Part shown: in pieces, positions 50,623 through 60,255 of the stretch | Layout of the letters: each line of letters opens with the position of its first letter | Numbering within the stretch: position 1 is the first letter of the stretch | Source of the DNA: Gammaproteobacteria bacterium | Lineage (GTDB): Bacteria > Pseudomonadota > Gammaproteobacteria > Enterobacterales > Alteromonadaceae | Direction of reading: 5' to 3' | Length of the DNA: 64,000 nt | NCBI GenBank assembly: GCA_018826295.1 | Contig: JAHJZX010000021.1 | Coordinates: 1-64,000, forward strand | The notes under the pieces: model-generated | Databases searched by the model: none | What the model saw: only the letters and a program-made list of their open reading frames with translations | What the model was told of the DNA's origin: nothing | Translations under genes and position numbers: made by a program

Positions 50623-52428
50623 TCAGGCCTTGATTGCTAACAGGCTATTGGCCCGGGGGACCAGGGTGTCGGGGATCTTACCCAGTACGCATTCGGCCTG
50701 TTCAACTTTGATACCTTGCATTTTGCAGCGATCTTTTAAAATAGGTAAAAAGCGTTCAGCTTGCTGTTTGGCGGCAAGTTGCTCGGTATAAAACTGCAAT
50801 TGTAATTGCTGCTCTGCCAGCTTGGCCACCACCAACATGCTACCGTATTGGTGTAAATCAAACCTCATTGTCAGTTGCCACAAACTACGTTTTTCGCCCT
50901 GCTGTTTGCCGTCGGCTTCGCGCTGCTCCAACGTCAATTGGCAAAATTGTGTTTGCTGCCCCAGCTGCAGCGGTAATTGCAAAATAAGCTGCTGGTTATT
51001 ACCGCTGTCCAGTGTTGCCAACTGGCTCTGCTGCAAGGTACTGCTGTGGCTGGCCAGTTGGCGCAGGGCCGTACCGGCCTGAGCCGGGTCAAGCTGGCTG
51101 ACAAAACGTGCCATTTGTGCTGTGGTTTGCGGCGCGGCAACTGGTTTTTGCAGTAATTGACCCAACAGCAGCTGAATTGCAACGGCAAGGCTGCCGCTGC
51201 TGCTGGTTGGGTTGACGTTAGTTTGCATGGGCTGAAAGGCCAGGGCTGCCGCTAACTGGCTTTGTAGCTGAGGCGCCGGCCACACTTTGCTGCCATTAAC
51301 CTGACTTTGACGTATCAGGGCAAAAATTTGCTGTAGCGGTGCTGGCAATTCGGGCTGGTTGTCCAACGGGGCGGGCGACACCGGTAATAAAGGCAGAAGT
51401 TGACGCCAGGCTTGTTGCAGCGCGGCTTGTGGCGCGGCGGGCACCTGCAGGCCAAGGCTAGTTGTTGGTGGTGCCTCCGGTGCTACCAGGCTGCTCGCAG
51501 CCACAGGCAGGCTAAGTTGCACCGGCCGGTTAAACTGCTGCGGGCTCACAACCAGCTCTGCCGTTATGTTTGGCCTGATAATCTGAAGCTGAGGCAATGT
51601 GCTGCCTGTTGCAGGCCAGTGCAGTTGCACGCTGTGGCCGGGCGCAACTGTATTTAATTTGGCGTCGCCGCTGAGTAAAGGCGCAACAGCCTGAGCCGTT
51701 AGCTGTTGCTGATTAACCAGCCGCACCAACTGCTGCACTATAGCCTGCTGGCTTGCCGGCTTTAACACTACCGGCATGGCTGCCGGTGTTGCACTGTGCG
51801 ATGGTAAGGTCACTTGCAGGCTGAGTTTGTCGCCGCCGCCAGGCAGCTGTAATAACAGCTGCACCGCTGTTTTATTCTGGCCATGGCTTAACAAGCGCGT
51901 TAATTGTTGTTGCTCAGCGCTCGTTGGTGTCAGGCTGGGCAAATTGGCAATATGCAATGTTAGCCCGGCAGGTTGTTTTTGCAGTGTGGCCGCTATGCTG
52001 AGGGGCGAGCCAGCGAGATCCGCTCTTGCAGCAGGCGCTGTCAGTAACTGCGGTAAAGCTGTCAGCAGTAACTGACGCAAAGATAAGCTGTTTAACGGCA
52101 CGCTCACACTGGCATTATTGTTGTGTAAAGTCAGTTGTATACGTCCGTCAGCCAGCGGCTGAAACTGCAGTAACATGGCTGTTGTCGCCTTGGCGGATTG
52201 CGCCGGCTGTGCTAAAGCCAATAATGGCTGAATTTGCGCGGCGGCTTCTGCTGCCAGCGTTATCTGCAAAGGCCCGCCAGGTTGTGGCAGCTGTAAGCGC
52301 ACACTACCATCTGACAGTTGTTGCACCTGTGCCTGATAAACCTGTGCCACCAGCAATTTTAAACTTCCGGCATCAACTTTGCCGCTTTGGCTTTGGATTA
52401 ACAGTTTTTCCAGATTGATCTGGTTCAT
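50623..52428 (-). CDS. Second FliK-like hook-length control protein
   Basis: The 601-residue protein is rich in Gln, Leu, Ala and Pro (a ruler-like composition). Its C-terminal region (about 500-590) resembles the FliK C-terminal domain (LWQLTMRFDLHQYGSMLVVA, LQLQFYTEQLAAKQQAERFL). It lies with the FlhB-tail paralogue on the minus strand, opposite to the che operon. It may be a length-control factor for the flagellum or a regulator of export switching. The canonical fliK is at 28908-30659, so this is an additional member with unknown division of labour. Confidence 0.8.
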   Translation of the reverse strand: MNQINLEKLLIQSQSGKVDAGSLKLLVAQVYQAQVQQLSDGSVRLQLPQPGGPLQITLAAEAAAQIQPLLALAQPAQSAKATTAMLLQFQPLADGRIQLTLHNNNASVSVPLNSLSLRQLLLTALPQLLTAPAARADLAGSPLSIAATLQKQPAGLTLHIANLPSLTPTSAEQQQLTRLLSHGQNKTAVQLLLQLPGGGDKLSLQVTLPSHSATPAAMPVVLKPASQQAIVQQLVRLVNQQQLTAQAVAPLLSGDAKLNTVAPGHSVQLHWPATGSTLPQLQIIRPNITAELVVSPQQFNRPVQLSLPVAASSLVAPEAPPTTSLGLQVPAAPQAALQQAWRQLLPLLPVSPAPLDNQPELPAPLQQIFALIRQSQVNGSKVWPAPQLQSQLAAALAFQPMQTNVNPTSSSGSLAVAIQLLLGQLLQKPVAAPQTTAQMARFVSQLDPAQAGTALRQLASHSSTLQQSQLATLDSGNNQQLILQLPLQLGQQTQFCQLTLEQREADGKQQGEKRSLWQLTMRFDLHQYGSMLVVAKLAEQQLQLQFYTEQLAAKQQAERFLPILKDRCKMQGIKVEQAECVLGKIPDTLVPRANSLLAIKA

Positions 52429-52613
52429 GTTTTTACCTGTTTTCTGCTGGTCTGAAGTCTGGCCGCCTTCGTATTATGACGGCATTATGCTAATATGCGC
52501 GCAATTTTTACTGTTATTAACCGAGGTCTGCGATAAAAGCTGCATTATTTCCCGTACCTGGTGGTGAGACTGTATTAAGCGCCCGTCAACTCAGCTGTAT
52601 CCGCCAGGATAGG

Positions 52614-53192
52614 GTGCTGTTTGAGCAATTAGATCTTAGCGTTGCCGCCGGACAGCTGCTGCAAATAGCAGGCAAGAATGGTGCCGGAAAGAGCTCTTTG
52701 TTGCGTATTTTGGCCGGACTTGCTCAACCTGAACAGGGGCAATTGTATTTTGGCACGACACCGCTGCGTCAGGTTATGCCGGAATTTGCTGCCAATTTGT
52801 GCTATATCGGCCATCAAAGTGGCGTGCACGAGCAGCTTACTGCGCGGGAAAACATCCGCTTTTGGCATGCAGCAACCGCCGAGCCACAAGCGATTGATGA
52901 TTATGCTTTATTAGGGCAGCTCGGTTTAGCCGGGTTGGAGGATATTCCCTGTCGTATGTTGTCGGCCGGGCAACAACGGCGTGTATCTTTGGCCAGACTG
53001 TGGTTTACCAGACGTCAGTTGTGGATCCTGGATGAACCTTTTACCGCCTTGGATCAAGCGGCCATAACTATGCTACAGCAACATTTTTTGCTGCATTTGC
53101 AACAAGGTGGTGCCATAGTGCTGACCACGCATCAGAAGTTAACCCTGGTGTTTGAACAACTGATTAGTCTGGAGTTGGCGTACCGATGGTAA
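52614..53192 (+). CDS. ccmA: Haem exporter ATP-binding protein CcmA
   Basis: CcmA is the ATPase of the CcmABCD complex that releases haem-loaded CcmE. The frame has Walker A in IAGKNGAGKSSLLRIL, signature LSAGQQRRVSLARLW and Walker B LWILDEPFTALD. GTG 52614 gives 192 residues, shorter than the usual 205 or so. The frame stays open upstream to 52521 and encodes LSARQLSCIRQDRVLF, which looks like the normal CcmA N-terminus. No ATG, GTG or TTG occurs there. ATA 52533, six bases after GAGG, is a possible non-standard start. The true start is therefore uncertain while the product is not. Confidence 0.9.
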   Translation: MLFEQLDLSVAAGQLLQIAGKNGAGKSSLLRILAGLAQPEQGQLYFGTTPLRQVMPEFAANLCYIGHQSGVHEQLTARENIRFWHAATAEPQAIDDYALLGQLGLAGLEDIPCRMLSAGQQRRVSLARLWFTRRQLWILDEPFTALDQAAITMLQQHFLLHLQQGGAIVLTTHQKLTLVFEQLISLELAYRW

Positions 53193-53851
53193 CTTTAGGC
53201 TGTTTTATTAAACGCGAACTGCGCCTGCTGGCCAGGCAAAAAGCTGACTGGCTAAATCCGGTACTGTTTTTTGTTATAGTGTTAACCTTGTTTCCACTTG
53301 GCGTTGGGCCAGAGCCGAATTTATTACGTTTAATGGCACCGGGCGTAGTGTGGATTGCCGCCTTACTCAGCGTGCTATTAGCGGCTGAGCGCTTATTTAA
53401 AGATGATTATCGCAATGGCGTGATAGAGCAACTGGTAGCGGCACGCCAGCCATTGCTTAGCTTTGTGCTGGCCAAGCTTATTACAAACTGGCTAAGTACC
53501 GGTTTACCCCTGGTATTATTGTCACCTTTGGTGGCGTTGTTGCTAAATGTAGACAGTGCTGCCTTTGCTGCCTTAGCCCTGACATTATTACTTGGTACGC
53601 CGCTGTTAAGTTTGCTGAGTGTGCTCGGGGCGGCACTTACCGTATCGGCTGATAAGGGCGGTATTTTACTGGCGTTGCTGATCCTGCCGCTGTATATTCC
53701 GCTACTAATTTTTGCCAGTGCCGCAGTTGAAGCCGCCAGTATGGCAATGCCTTATCAGGGACAGTTAGCAATTATGCTGGCTATGTTGTTATTTGCGTTA
53801 GCACTGGTGCCTATGGCGGTGCAAAGTGCATTAAAACTGAATGTGAGCTGA
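53186..53851 (+). CDS. ccmB: Haem exporter membrane protein CcmB
   Basis: CcmB is the permease subunit of the CcmABCD complex. The 221-residue protein has six hydrophobic helices. Its conserved start FIKRELRLLARQKADWLNPV and DDYRNGVIEQLVAARQPL are characteristic. It overlaps ccmA by seven bases. Confidence 0.96.
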   Translation: MVTLGCFIKRELRLLARQKADWLNPVLFFVIVLTLFPLGVGPEPNLLRLMAPGVVWIAALLSVLLAAERLFKDDYRNGVIEQLVAARQPLLSFVLAKLITNWLSTGLPLVLLSPLVALLLNVDSAAFAALALTLLLGTPLLSLLSVLGAALTVSADKGGILLALLILPLYIPLLIFASAAVEAASMAMPYQGQLAIMLAMLLFALALVPMAVQSALKLNVS

Positions 53852-53852
53852 T

Positions 53853-54590
53853 ATGTTTAAGTGGTTACATCCATTAGCTAAACCTGAAACCTTATACCAT
53901 TTTTGCCGGCTGTGTTATCCCTGGTTGATGGCGGCCGCGTTATTGTTATTGGCGCTGGGAAACATTTGGGGGCTGGCCTTTACGCCACCGGATTATCAGC
54001 AGGGTGACAGCTACCGCATTATTCATTTGCATGTACCATCCGCCATTATGTCGATGGGCACCTATTCTGCTATGGCAATAGCCGCTTTTACCGCTTTGGT
54101 CTGGCAGGTCAAAACGGCGCAGTGGGCAGCCTTAGCGTTGGCACCGATTGGTGCTGTGTATACCGCCATAGCGTTGCTAACCGGCATGGCCTGGGGCAAA
54201 CCGATGTGGGGCACCTGGTGGGTTTGGGATGCCCGGTTAACGTCTGAACTTATTTTATTGTTTTTATACTTAGGTGTGATTGCCTTAAGTGGTGCTTTTT
54301 CTGACCGGCAAACCGGTGCTAAAGCAGCCAGTTTACTGGCGGTAGTAGGCGTTATTAACCTGCCGATTATTCATTTTTCGGTTGAGTGGTGGAACACTTT
54401 GCATCAGGGCGCGTCTATAACCAAGTTTGCCAGACCGTCTATCGATGCCAGTATGTTGTGGCCATTGTTAATCAGTATACTGGCTTTTAAAGTGTTGATG
54501 CTGGCACTGTTATGTTTGCGCCTGCGCACAGCAATTCTGGTTAACGAACAGCACAGGCCCTGGGTTAAAGCACTGGCAGGAGAACGCTAA
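53853..54590 (+). CDS. ccmC: Haem handling protein CcmC
   Basis: CcmC loads haem onto CcmE in the periplasm. The 245-residue protein has six membrane helices. The tryptophan-rich WWD motif WGKPMWGTWWVWDARLTSE is flanked by periplasmic His residues (IHLHVPSA; IIHFSVEWWNTLHQ). It follows ccmB by one base. Confidence 0.97.
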   Translation: MFKWLHPLAKPETLYHFCRLCYPWLMAAALLLLALGNIWGLAFTPPDYQQGDSYRIIHLHVPSAIMSMGTYSAMAIAAFTALVWQVKTAQWAALALAPIGAVYTAIALLTGMAWGKPMWGTWWVWDARLTSELILLFLYLGVIALSGAFSDRQTGAKAASLLAVVGVINLPIIHFSVEWWNTLHQGASITKFARPSIDASMLWPLLISILAFKVLMLALLCLRLRTAILVNEQHRPWVKALAGER

Positions 54591-54791
54591 ATGTATTTTC
54601 AGTCCTGGAGCGATTTCTGGGCGATGGGCGGTTATGGCTTGTTCGTCTGGTTGTCATTTGGTTTAACCTATGTGTTGCTTGCCGGTTTAATCGGCTACAG
54701 CCACTATCAGCAACGCGCCTTTAGCCGCCAACTGGCCGAGCGTCTGGCCCGTGAGCAGCGTATTAAGCAGTATCAGGAGCAGTCAGAGTAA
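54591..54791 (+). CDS. ccmD: Haem exporter protein CcmD
   Basis: CcmD is a small membrane protein that stabilises the CcmC-CcmE-haem complex. The 66-residue product has one membrane helix (about 12-36, [20 protein letters not shown]) and a charged cytoplasmic tail rich in Arg, Gln and Glu. It directly follows ccmC and shares one base with the ccmE start (TAATG). Confidence 0.93.
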   Translation: MYFQSWSDFWAMGGYGLFVWLSFGLTYVLLAGLIGYSHYQQRAFSRQLAERLAREQRIKQYQEQSE

Positions 54792-55276
54792 TGCTATCAA
54801 GACGTCAGAAGCGTTTATCCGCTGTAGTGCTGGTGCTGACCTTGCTGGGCGGTGCCGTAGCGGCGATGTTATATGCGCTGCAGCAAAATATTGATTTATT
54901 TTATACGCCGTCACAACTGGTCGAGGGCCTGGGCAAAGATAAAATAAAGCCGGTGGTGGGCCAGCGTTTACGGATTGGCGGTATGGTAGTTGAAGGCTCT
55001 GTGAAACGTGATCCTAATTCATTAAAGGTCAGTTTTGATCTTATCGATACCGGCCCCATAGTCACTGTTACCTATAATGGTATCCTGCCGGACCTGTTCC
55101 GCGAGGGCCAGGGCATAGTTGCTCAGGGGGTGTTACTGGATCCGGTCACCATAGCCGCCTCTGAAGTACTGGCCAAGCATGATGAAGAATATATGCCGCC
55201 GGAAGTGGCCGAAGCGTTAAAGGGCATCCGTCATGTACCACCGTCGCAGCAACAAAAAGCTGACGGAGGCTACTGA
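54791..55276 (+). CDS. ccmE: Haem chaperone CcmE
   Basis: CcmE binds haem covalently and carries it to CcmF-CcmH. The 161-residue protein has a membrane anchor (about 10-30) and a periplasmic OB-fold domain. The haem-binding His130 and axial Tyr134 lie in [13 protein letters not shown]. It shares one base with ccmF. Confidence 0.97.
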   Translation: MLSRRQKRLSAVVLVLTLLGGAVAAMLYALQQNIDLFYTPSQLVEGLGKDKIKPVVGQRLRIGGMVVEGSVKRDPNSLKVSFDLIDTGPIVTVTYNGILPDLFREGQGIVAQGVLLDPVTIAASEVLAKHDEEYMPPEVAEALKGIRHVPPSQQQKADGGY

Positions 55277-57246
55277 TGATAGTTGAAGCTGGTCAGCTGG
55301 CGCTGACTTTCGCCTTTGCATTGTCGGTGCTGTTGGCGCTGGTGCCGTTGTACGGTAGTTATCGTGCCAGTCAGCCGCTGCTGCTGATGGCCAAGCCGCT
55401 GGCAATTGCCCAGTTTGTTAGCTGTCTGCTGGCGATGCTGGCGCTGATTTATGCCTTTCGCAGCAGTGACTTTACTGTAATCAATGTGGCGCAAAACTCC
55501 AGTTCAACCTTACCCTGGTATTATCAGATCACCGCCAGCTTTGGCTCGCATGAGGGCTCAATGCTGCTGTGGGTACTGATGCTGGCCGGCTGGACTGCAC
55601 TGGTGGCGATATTCTCTAAAGCGTTACCGCTGCTGTTGCAGGGCCGCATTCTGGCTATTTTGGGGCTGATCAATGCCGGTTTTATCGCCTTTTCGTTATT
55701 TATGTCTAATCCGTTTGCCCGTAGTTTGCCGTTTTTTCCGGTAGAAGGGCGTGACCTTAATCCGCTGTTGCAGGATTTTGGCATGATTTTACACCCGCCT
55801 ACCTTGTATATGGGCTATGTCGGTTTTGCGGTGGCTTTTGCTTTTGCTATTGCGGCGTTAATGGGCGGACGTTTTGACAGCGTCTGGGCGCGCTGGGTAA
55901 GACCCTGGGCGCTAGCGGCCTGGTTGTTTTTAACGCTGGGCATCATGCTGGGTAGCTGGTGGGCGTACAACGAATTGGGTTGGGGCGGCTGGTGGTTCTG
56001 GGACCCGGTCGAAAACGCGTCTTTTATGCCCTGGCTGGCTGGCACAGCGTTAATTCACAGCCTGGCGGTGACGGAAAAGCGCGGCACTTTTAAATCCTGG
56101 ACTGTGTTGCTGGCCTTAGCGGCTTTTGCACTTAGCTTAGTCGGTGCATTTTTAGTTCGCTCCGGTGTACTGGTGTCAGTGCACTCTTTTGCTACCGATC
56201 CTGGCCGCGGCTTGTATTTGCTGGTGTTTCTGCTGCTTGTTATTGGCGGTTCACTGCTGCTGTATGGCAGTCGTATGCATGCGGTTCGCTCTCAGGCACG
56301 CTACAAACTGTTTTCGCGCGAAATGTTGCTGTGGGGCAATAATATATTTCTGCTTACCGCCTGCTTTATTGTGTTTCTTGGCACCTTGTTTCCGCTGTTC
56401 CATAAAGAATTAGGCCTGGGCTCGGTATCTATAGGAGCGCCATTTTTCGATCAGATGTTTTACTACCTGAGTATACCTTTCGCGCTATTGCTGGGGCTGG
56501 GCCCCTGGGTGCGCTGGAAACAGCAACAGCTAAGCCCCCTGCTGTCGCCTTTGGCATTGGTGGCGGTAGCGGCGTTGGTGTTGGCCCTGGGCGTGATGGC
56601 CACGCTGCAAAGTGTGCAGGCTAACCTGGCATTAATGGGCTTATTGCTGGGAGCCTGGGTCGGCATGTCGGCGCTGGCCGAGGTGATGCAGCGCGCACGT
56701 CAACTGGGTTCAGTTAAACAAGGGCTGGGCAAGCTAAATGCCAGCCACTATGGTATGACACTGGCGCATATAGGTTTTGCCGTTCTGGTTATTGGTGTTG
56801 CGATGACGAAAACCTACACCGAAGAGCGTGATGTGCGGATGCAGGCCGGCGATAGCGTACAGCTGGCTGGCTATCAGTTTACGCTGACTGAAGTGTATCC
56901 GCTAAACGGTGCCAATTATGGTGGCCAGGCGGCTGAGCTGGACGTTAGCAAGGATGGCCACTACGTTACTCACCTGCATGCCGAAAAGCGCTTTTACCGT
57001 ATTCAGCGCACTATTATGACGGAAGCGGCAGTGCATGCCCGTTTAAGCCGTGATTTATATGTATCGCTGGGTGAAGAGTTACCCGGCAATGCCTGGGCTT
57101 TGCGTATTCAGGTTAAGCCATTTGTACGCTGGATTTGGCTCGGTGGCTTACTGATGACAGCAGGTGCTTTGTTATCGTTGCTGGATAAACGCTACCGGCG
57201 CAAACAGCTAGCAGGGGCCGCGCAGGCAGGAGAGCAATATGCGTAA
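55276..57246 (+). CDS. ccmF: Cytochrome c haem lyase subunit CcmF
   Basis: CcmF joins haem to apocytochrome c with CcmH/CcmI. The 656-residue protein has about 14 membrane helices and the WWD signature NELGWGGWWFWDPVENASF (near 235-253). Conserved periplasmic His residues flank it (FGSHEGSMLLWVL; LHPPTLYMGYVG). The periplasmic C-terminal domain ends before a last membrane helix. It overlaps ccmG by eight bases. Confidence 0.97.
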   Translation: MIVEAGQLALTFAFALSVLLALVPLYGSYRASQPLLLMAKPLAIAQFVSCLLAMLALIYAFRSSDFTVINVAQNSSSTLPWYYQITASFGSHEGSMLLWVLMLAGWTALVAIFSKALPLLLQGRILAILGLINAGFIAFSLFMSNPFARSLPFFPVEGRDLNPLLQDFGMILHPPTLYMGYVGFAVAFAFAIAALMGGRFDSVWARWVRPWALAAWLFLTLGIMLGSWWAYNELGWGGWWFWDPVENASFMPWLAGTALIHSLAVTEKRGTFKSWTVLLALAAFALSLVGAFLVRSGVLVSVHSFATDPGRGLYLLVFLLLVIGGSLLLYGSRMHAVRSQARYKLFSREMLLWGNNIFLLTACFIVFLGTLFPLFHKELGLGSVSIGAPFFDQMFYYLSIPFALLLGLGPWVRWKQQQLSPLLSPLALVAVAALVLALGVMATLQSVQANLALMGLLLGAWVGMSALAEVMQRARQLGSVKQGLGKLNASHYGMTLAHIGFAVLVIGVAMTKTYTEERDVRMQAGDSVQLAGYQFTLTEVYPLNGANYGGQAAELDVSKDGHYVTHLHAEKRFYRIQRTIMTEAAVHARLSRDLYVSLGEELPGNAWALRIQVKPFVRWIWLGGLLMTAGALLSLLDKRYRRKQLAGAAQAGEQYA

Positions 57247-57811
57247 AGTATTGTTTTATATTCCGCTTAGCCTGTTTTTACTGCTGACGTTATTTTTACT
57301 CAGTGGCTTGTTTTCTGATCCCCGTGAGCGCGACTCTGCTGTTATTAACAAGCCTTTGCCTGCTTTTGCGCTGGCCGATTTAATGCAGCCAGAGCACATC
57401 TGGACACCTGAAAAATTAGCCGGCGAAGTGTTTTTACTCAATGTCTGGGGTACCTGGTGTCCCACCTGCAATGCCGAGCTGGCTTATCTGGCAGAGCTAC
57501 GCGCCCAGGGAGTAAAAATTGTTGGCCTGTATTACGAGTTACCGCGCGATCCGACGTTTGATGCTCCTTTTGATCTGGCAACTCTGCAACAAGACGTAAC
57601 ACAAAAACTGGCGCAACAGGGTGACCCTTATCAGTTTAATATCCTCGATTTGCAGCGTACCTTGTCGCTAGACCTTGGTGTCAGCGGCGCGCCGGAAACC
57701 TTTATTATCGACGCCAACGGCATAGTGCGGGCCCATCATATTGGCGATATTAACCCCATGGTCTGGCGTGGCAAACTGGCAGCGGTATACCAGCAATGGA
57801 GTAAGCCATGA
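57239..57811 (+). CDS. ccmG: Thiol-disulfide oxidoreductase CcmG/DsbE
   Basis: CcmG keeps the apocytochrome haem-binding cysteines reduced. The 190-residue membrane-anchored thioredoxin-like protein has an N-terminal helix (about 5-24). The active-site pair Cys74/Cys77 is in NVWGTWCPTCNAEL. The cis-Pro region is GVSGAPETFIIDANGIVRAH. It overlaps ccmH by four bases. Confidence 0.96.
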   Translation: MRKVLFYIPLSLFLLLTLFLLSGLFSDPRERDSAVINKPLPAFALADLMQPEHIWTPEKLAGEVFLLNVWGTWCPTCNAELAYLAELRAQGVKIVGLYYELPRDPTFDAPFDLATLQQDVTQKLAQQGDPYQFNILDLQRTLSLDLGVSGAPETFIIDANGIVRAHHIGDINPMVWRGKLAAVYQQWSKP

Positions 57812-58269
57812 AAGCCATCATAACCGTATTAATGCTGTTTTGTGCCGCGCTGTCAGCTGAAGAGATGCTGCAATTTCGTTCTGACGCTGAGCGGCAATTG
57901 TTTCATCAGTTGACGGCAGAGCTGCGTTGTCCGCAGTGTCAAAACCAGAATATTGCTGACTCCAATGCCATAGTGGCAGTGGATATGCGGCAAAAAACCT
58001 ATGAACTGGTGCGCCAGGGCCAGGACCGGCAACAAGTACTGGATTATATGATTAACCGCTACGGTGATTTTGTGCATTATCAGCCACCACTGAATCGTTA
58101 CACTGTCTGGCTTTGGCTGACGCCGGTGTTGCTGCTGCTGTTATTGCTGGGTATTGGCGTTTATCGGCGTGCCAGCCAGCAGGCTAATGCCAATACAGCT
58201 GCAGATGACGGTAGCGACAGCGCTGAGCTGGATAAGCTGATAGCGCGTTACCGGAGTAAAAAACCATGA
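57808..58269 (+). CDS. ccmH: Cytochrome c maturation thiol reductase CcmH
   Basis: CcmH exchanges disulfides with apocytochrome c. The 153-residue protein has a signal peptide (ITVLMLFCAALSA). The redox pair Cys41/Cys44 is in LRCPQCQNQNIADSNA, and a membrane helix follows at about 103-122. It is the short form that lacks the TPR part of E. coli CcmH; that part is a separate gene, ccmI, next to it. Confidence 0.96.
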   Translation: MKAIITVLMLFCAALSAEEMLQFRSDAERQLFHQLTAELRCPQCQNQNIADSNAIVAVDMRQKTYELVRQGQDRQQVLDYMINRYGDFVHYQPPLNRYTVWLWLTPVLLLLLLLGIGVYRRASQQANANTAADDGSDSAELDKLIARYRSKKP

Positions 58270-59459
58270 TCGGCGAGATAATTATTAGTGTATTGCTGTT
58301 GTTGATACTGACGGCAATGTGTTTGTTCTGGCCTCGCCGGGTAACGCCACAGGCGGGTCAAACTGCCGTGCAGCTATTTGAAGAGCGCTTGCAATTGCTG
58401 GCGTTAGCGCGTGACAGCGGCGAGCTTGCCGAGCAGGATTTTGATAACGCTGCCGCCGAGTTAAAAAGTCAGTTTTTACATAAACCTCAGCCTCAGGCGG
58501 TAACGGGGCGACTGAACTGGCGTTTGCCAGTTAGTTTGCTGGCGGCAACCTTGCTGATAGTTGTGGCTATTTATGCCATTAACGGTCATTACCGCCAACT
58601 GGCAGAATGGCAATATGCCCGGCAAAACCTGCAAAGTTTTGGTGAGCGCGCCTTACTCGGTCAAGGCGAACCGTTATCTGAGCAGCAAATCGAATTGTTT
58701 GCGCTGGCACTGCGTACCAAGTTAGCCCGCGAAGGGGATGATGCTGTTGCCTGGATGCTGCTGGGGCGTATTCGTATGTCGCAGGGCGCAATGCAGGAGG
58801 CGGTGGCGGCCTTTGAGCGTGCACTAAGCATGACACCTAATCGCACACCTTTGCTGCTAAGTTACAGCCAGGCGCTGATTGTGCTGGGTGATGAAAATAG
58901 TCTTGCAACGGCAGCCCACGCTGTAGCACGGGTGTTGACCGCCGAACCGGACAACTCAGATGCATTGTCGCTGATGGCCCTGATTGCCTACGAGCGTGGT
59001 GATTTTGCCGAAGCAACTACCGCCTGGCAATTGTTGTTAAAACAGCTACCGGCAGAAGACCTCCGTTACGCGGCCGTGCAGCAACGCCTGCAACAGCTGG
59101 GGGCTGACATAGCCGCCAGCGGTCGGCAAATTAAAGTCAGCTTAACGGTGTCACCGGCGCTGCGTCAGGCACATCCTGATGCCACGCTATTTTTGTTTGC
59201 CCGTGCCGTTGATGGTGCTGCCTTGCCGCTGGCAGTGCAGCGTGTAGCGCTGCCGCAAGGCCAGGTTGAATTGCTGCTAACCGAGCAAATGGCTATGCAA
59301 AGTGGCTGGAGTCTGGCCAATGCTGAGCAGGTGCAGGTTGTAGCGAGAATGTCTTTAGCCGGTACGGTAGTACAACGGGCCGGAGATGTGCAGGTAGAGT
59401 CTGAGATCCTGCAGTTTAATCAGCCGGTGTTATCGGTATCATTGCAACTGGAACCCTGA
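58266..59459 (+). CDS. ccmI: Cytochrome c biogenesis TPR protein CcmI
   Basis: CcmI binds the C-terminal helix of apocytochrome c. The 397-residue protein has two membrane helices (about 2-20 and 90-108). Periplasmic TPR repeats follow at about 155-280 (AWMLLGRIRMSQGAMQEAVA, PLLLSYSQALIVLGDE, DALSLMALIAYERGDFAEAT). A beta-rich C-terminal domain closes it. It overlaps ccmH by four bases and ends the ccm operon, one base before mlaA. Confidence 0.93.
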   Translation: MIGEIIISVLLLLILTAMCLFWPRRVTPQAGQTAVQLFEERLQLLALARDSGELAEQDFDNAAAELKSQFLHKPQPQAVTGRLNWRLPVSLLAATLLIVVAIYAINGHYRQLAEWQYARQNLQSFGERALLGQGEPLSEQQIELFALALRTKLAREGDDAVAWMLLGRIRMSQGAMQEAVAAFERALSMTPNRTPLLLSYSQALIVLGDENSLATAAHAVARVLTAEPDNSDALSLMALIAYERGDFAEATTAWQLLLKQLPAEDLRYAAVQQRLQQLGADIAASGRQIKVSLTVSPALRQAHPDATLFLFARAVDGAALPLAVQRVALPQGQVELLLTEQMAMQSGWSLANAEQVQVVARMSLAGTVVQRAGDVQVESEILQFNQPVLSVSLQLEP

Positions 59460-59460
59460 T

Positions 59461-60237
59461 ATGCGTTTTTATTTTTCCTTGATGTTACCTGTAGCAGCGC
59501 TGGCTTTGCTATCGGGTTGTGCCAACAAAGCTGCGCCGCAGCAGCAAGCTGCAGCGCCAGTGTATCAGGACGTGCGCGACCCGCTGGAAACCCTCAACCG
59601 GCCATTGTGGGATTTTAACTACGATATTCTGGATAAATACCTGCTACGCCCGGCTACAGTAGGTTATATGACAGTAGTACCCAAACCAGCCCGCAAAGGT
59701 TTGGTTAATGCGGTAAATAACCTGGGCGAGCCAGCCAGTTTTGTTAATGCCAGCCTGCAAGCTAAACCATCTTCAGCTGCAGTGAGTGCCGGCCGCTTTC
59801 TGGTAAACAGTACTCTGGGTATTTTTGGCTTGTTTGACGTGGCCAGCAAAATTGGCCTGGCCGAGCAGCAGGAAGACTTTAATCAGACAATGGCGGTGTG
59901 GGGCCTGGGGCATGGTGCCTTTTTGATGTTGCCGGCACTTGGCCCAAGCACAGTGCGTGGTACAGCCGGCGGTGTAGTGGATAATCTGTATTTTCCACTG
60001 GGACTGCTCAATACTCCGCTGTCGCTGACCCGGGCCGCTATCGGTGCTTTGGACGCACGCGAGCAATTAATGTCGCTGGAGCAAATGCTGGACGAGTCAC
60101 TCGACCCTTATGCCTTTGTTAAAGAGTCTTACTTTCAGCGTGAATTGTTCAAAATTCATGACGGCAATCCGCCACAGCAACAAGAGCCGGAAGTTGATGA
60201 AGATTTACTGGAAGACTTATTCGATGAGCTGGAATAA
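59461..60237 (+). CDS. mlaA: Phospholipid transport lipoprotein MlaA (VacJ)
   Basis: MlaA removes mislocalised phospholipids from the outer leaflet of the outer membrane and passes them to MlaC. The 258-residue lipoprotein has a signal peptide with lipobox LLSGC (Cys20). The VacJ domain includes RDPLETLNRPLWDFNYDILD, GRFLVNSTLGIFGLFDVASK and FLMLPALGPSTVRGTAGG. The acidic tail is extended. It may be cotranscribed with ccmI, being one base away, although the pathways are unrelated. The other mla genes are not in the window. Confidence 0.95.
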   Translation: MRFYFSLMLPVAALALLSGCANKAAPQQQAAAPVYQDVRDPLETLNRPLWDFNYDILDKYLLRPATVGYMTVVPKPARKGLVNAVNNLGEPASFVNASLQAKPSSAAVSAGRFLVNSTLGIFGLFDVASKIGLAEQQEDFNQTMAVWGLGHGAFLMLPALGPSTVRGTAGGVVDNLYFPLGLLNTPLSLTRAAIGALDAREQLMSLEQMLDESLDPYAFVKESYFQRELFKIHDGNPPQQQEPEVDEDLLEDLFDELE

Positions 60238-60255
60238 GCCCGCCGCCTGATGTAA

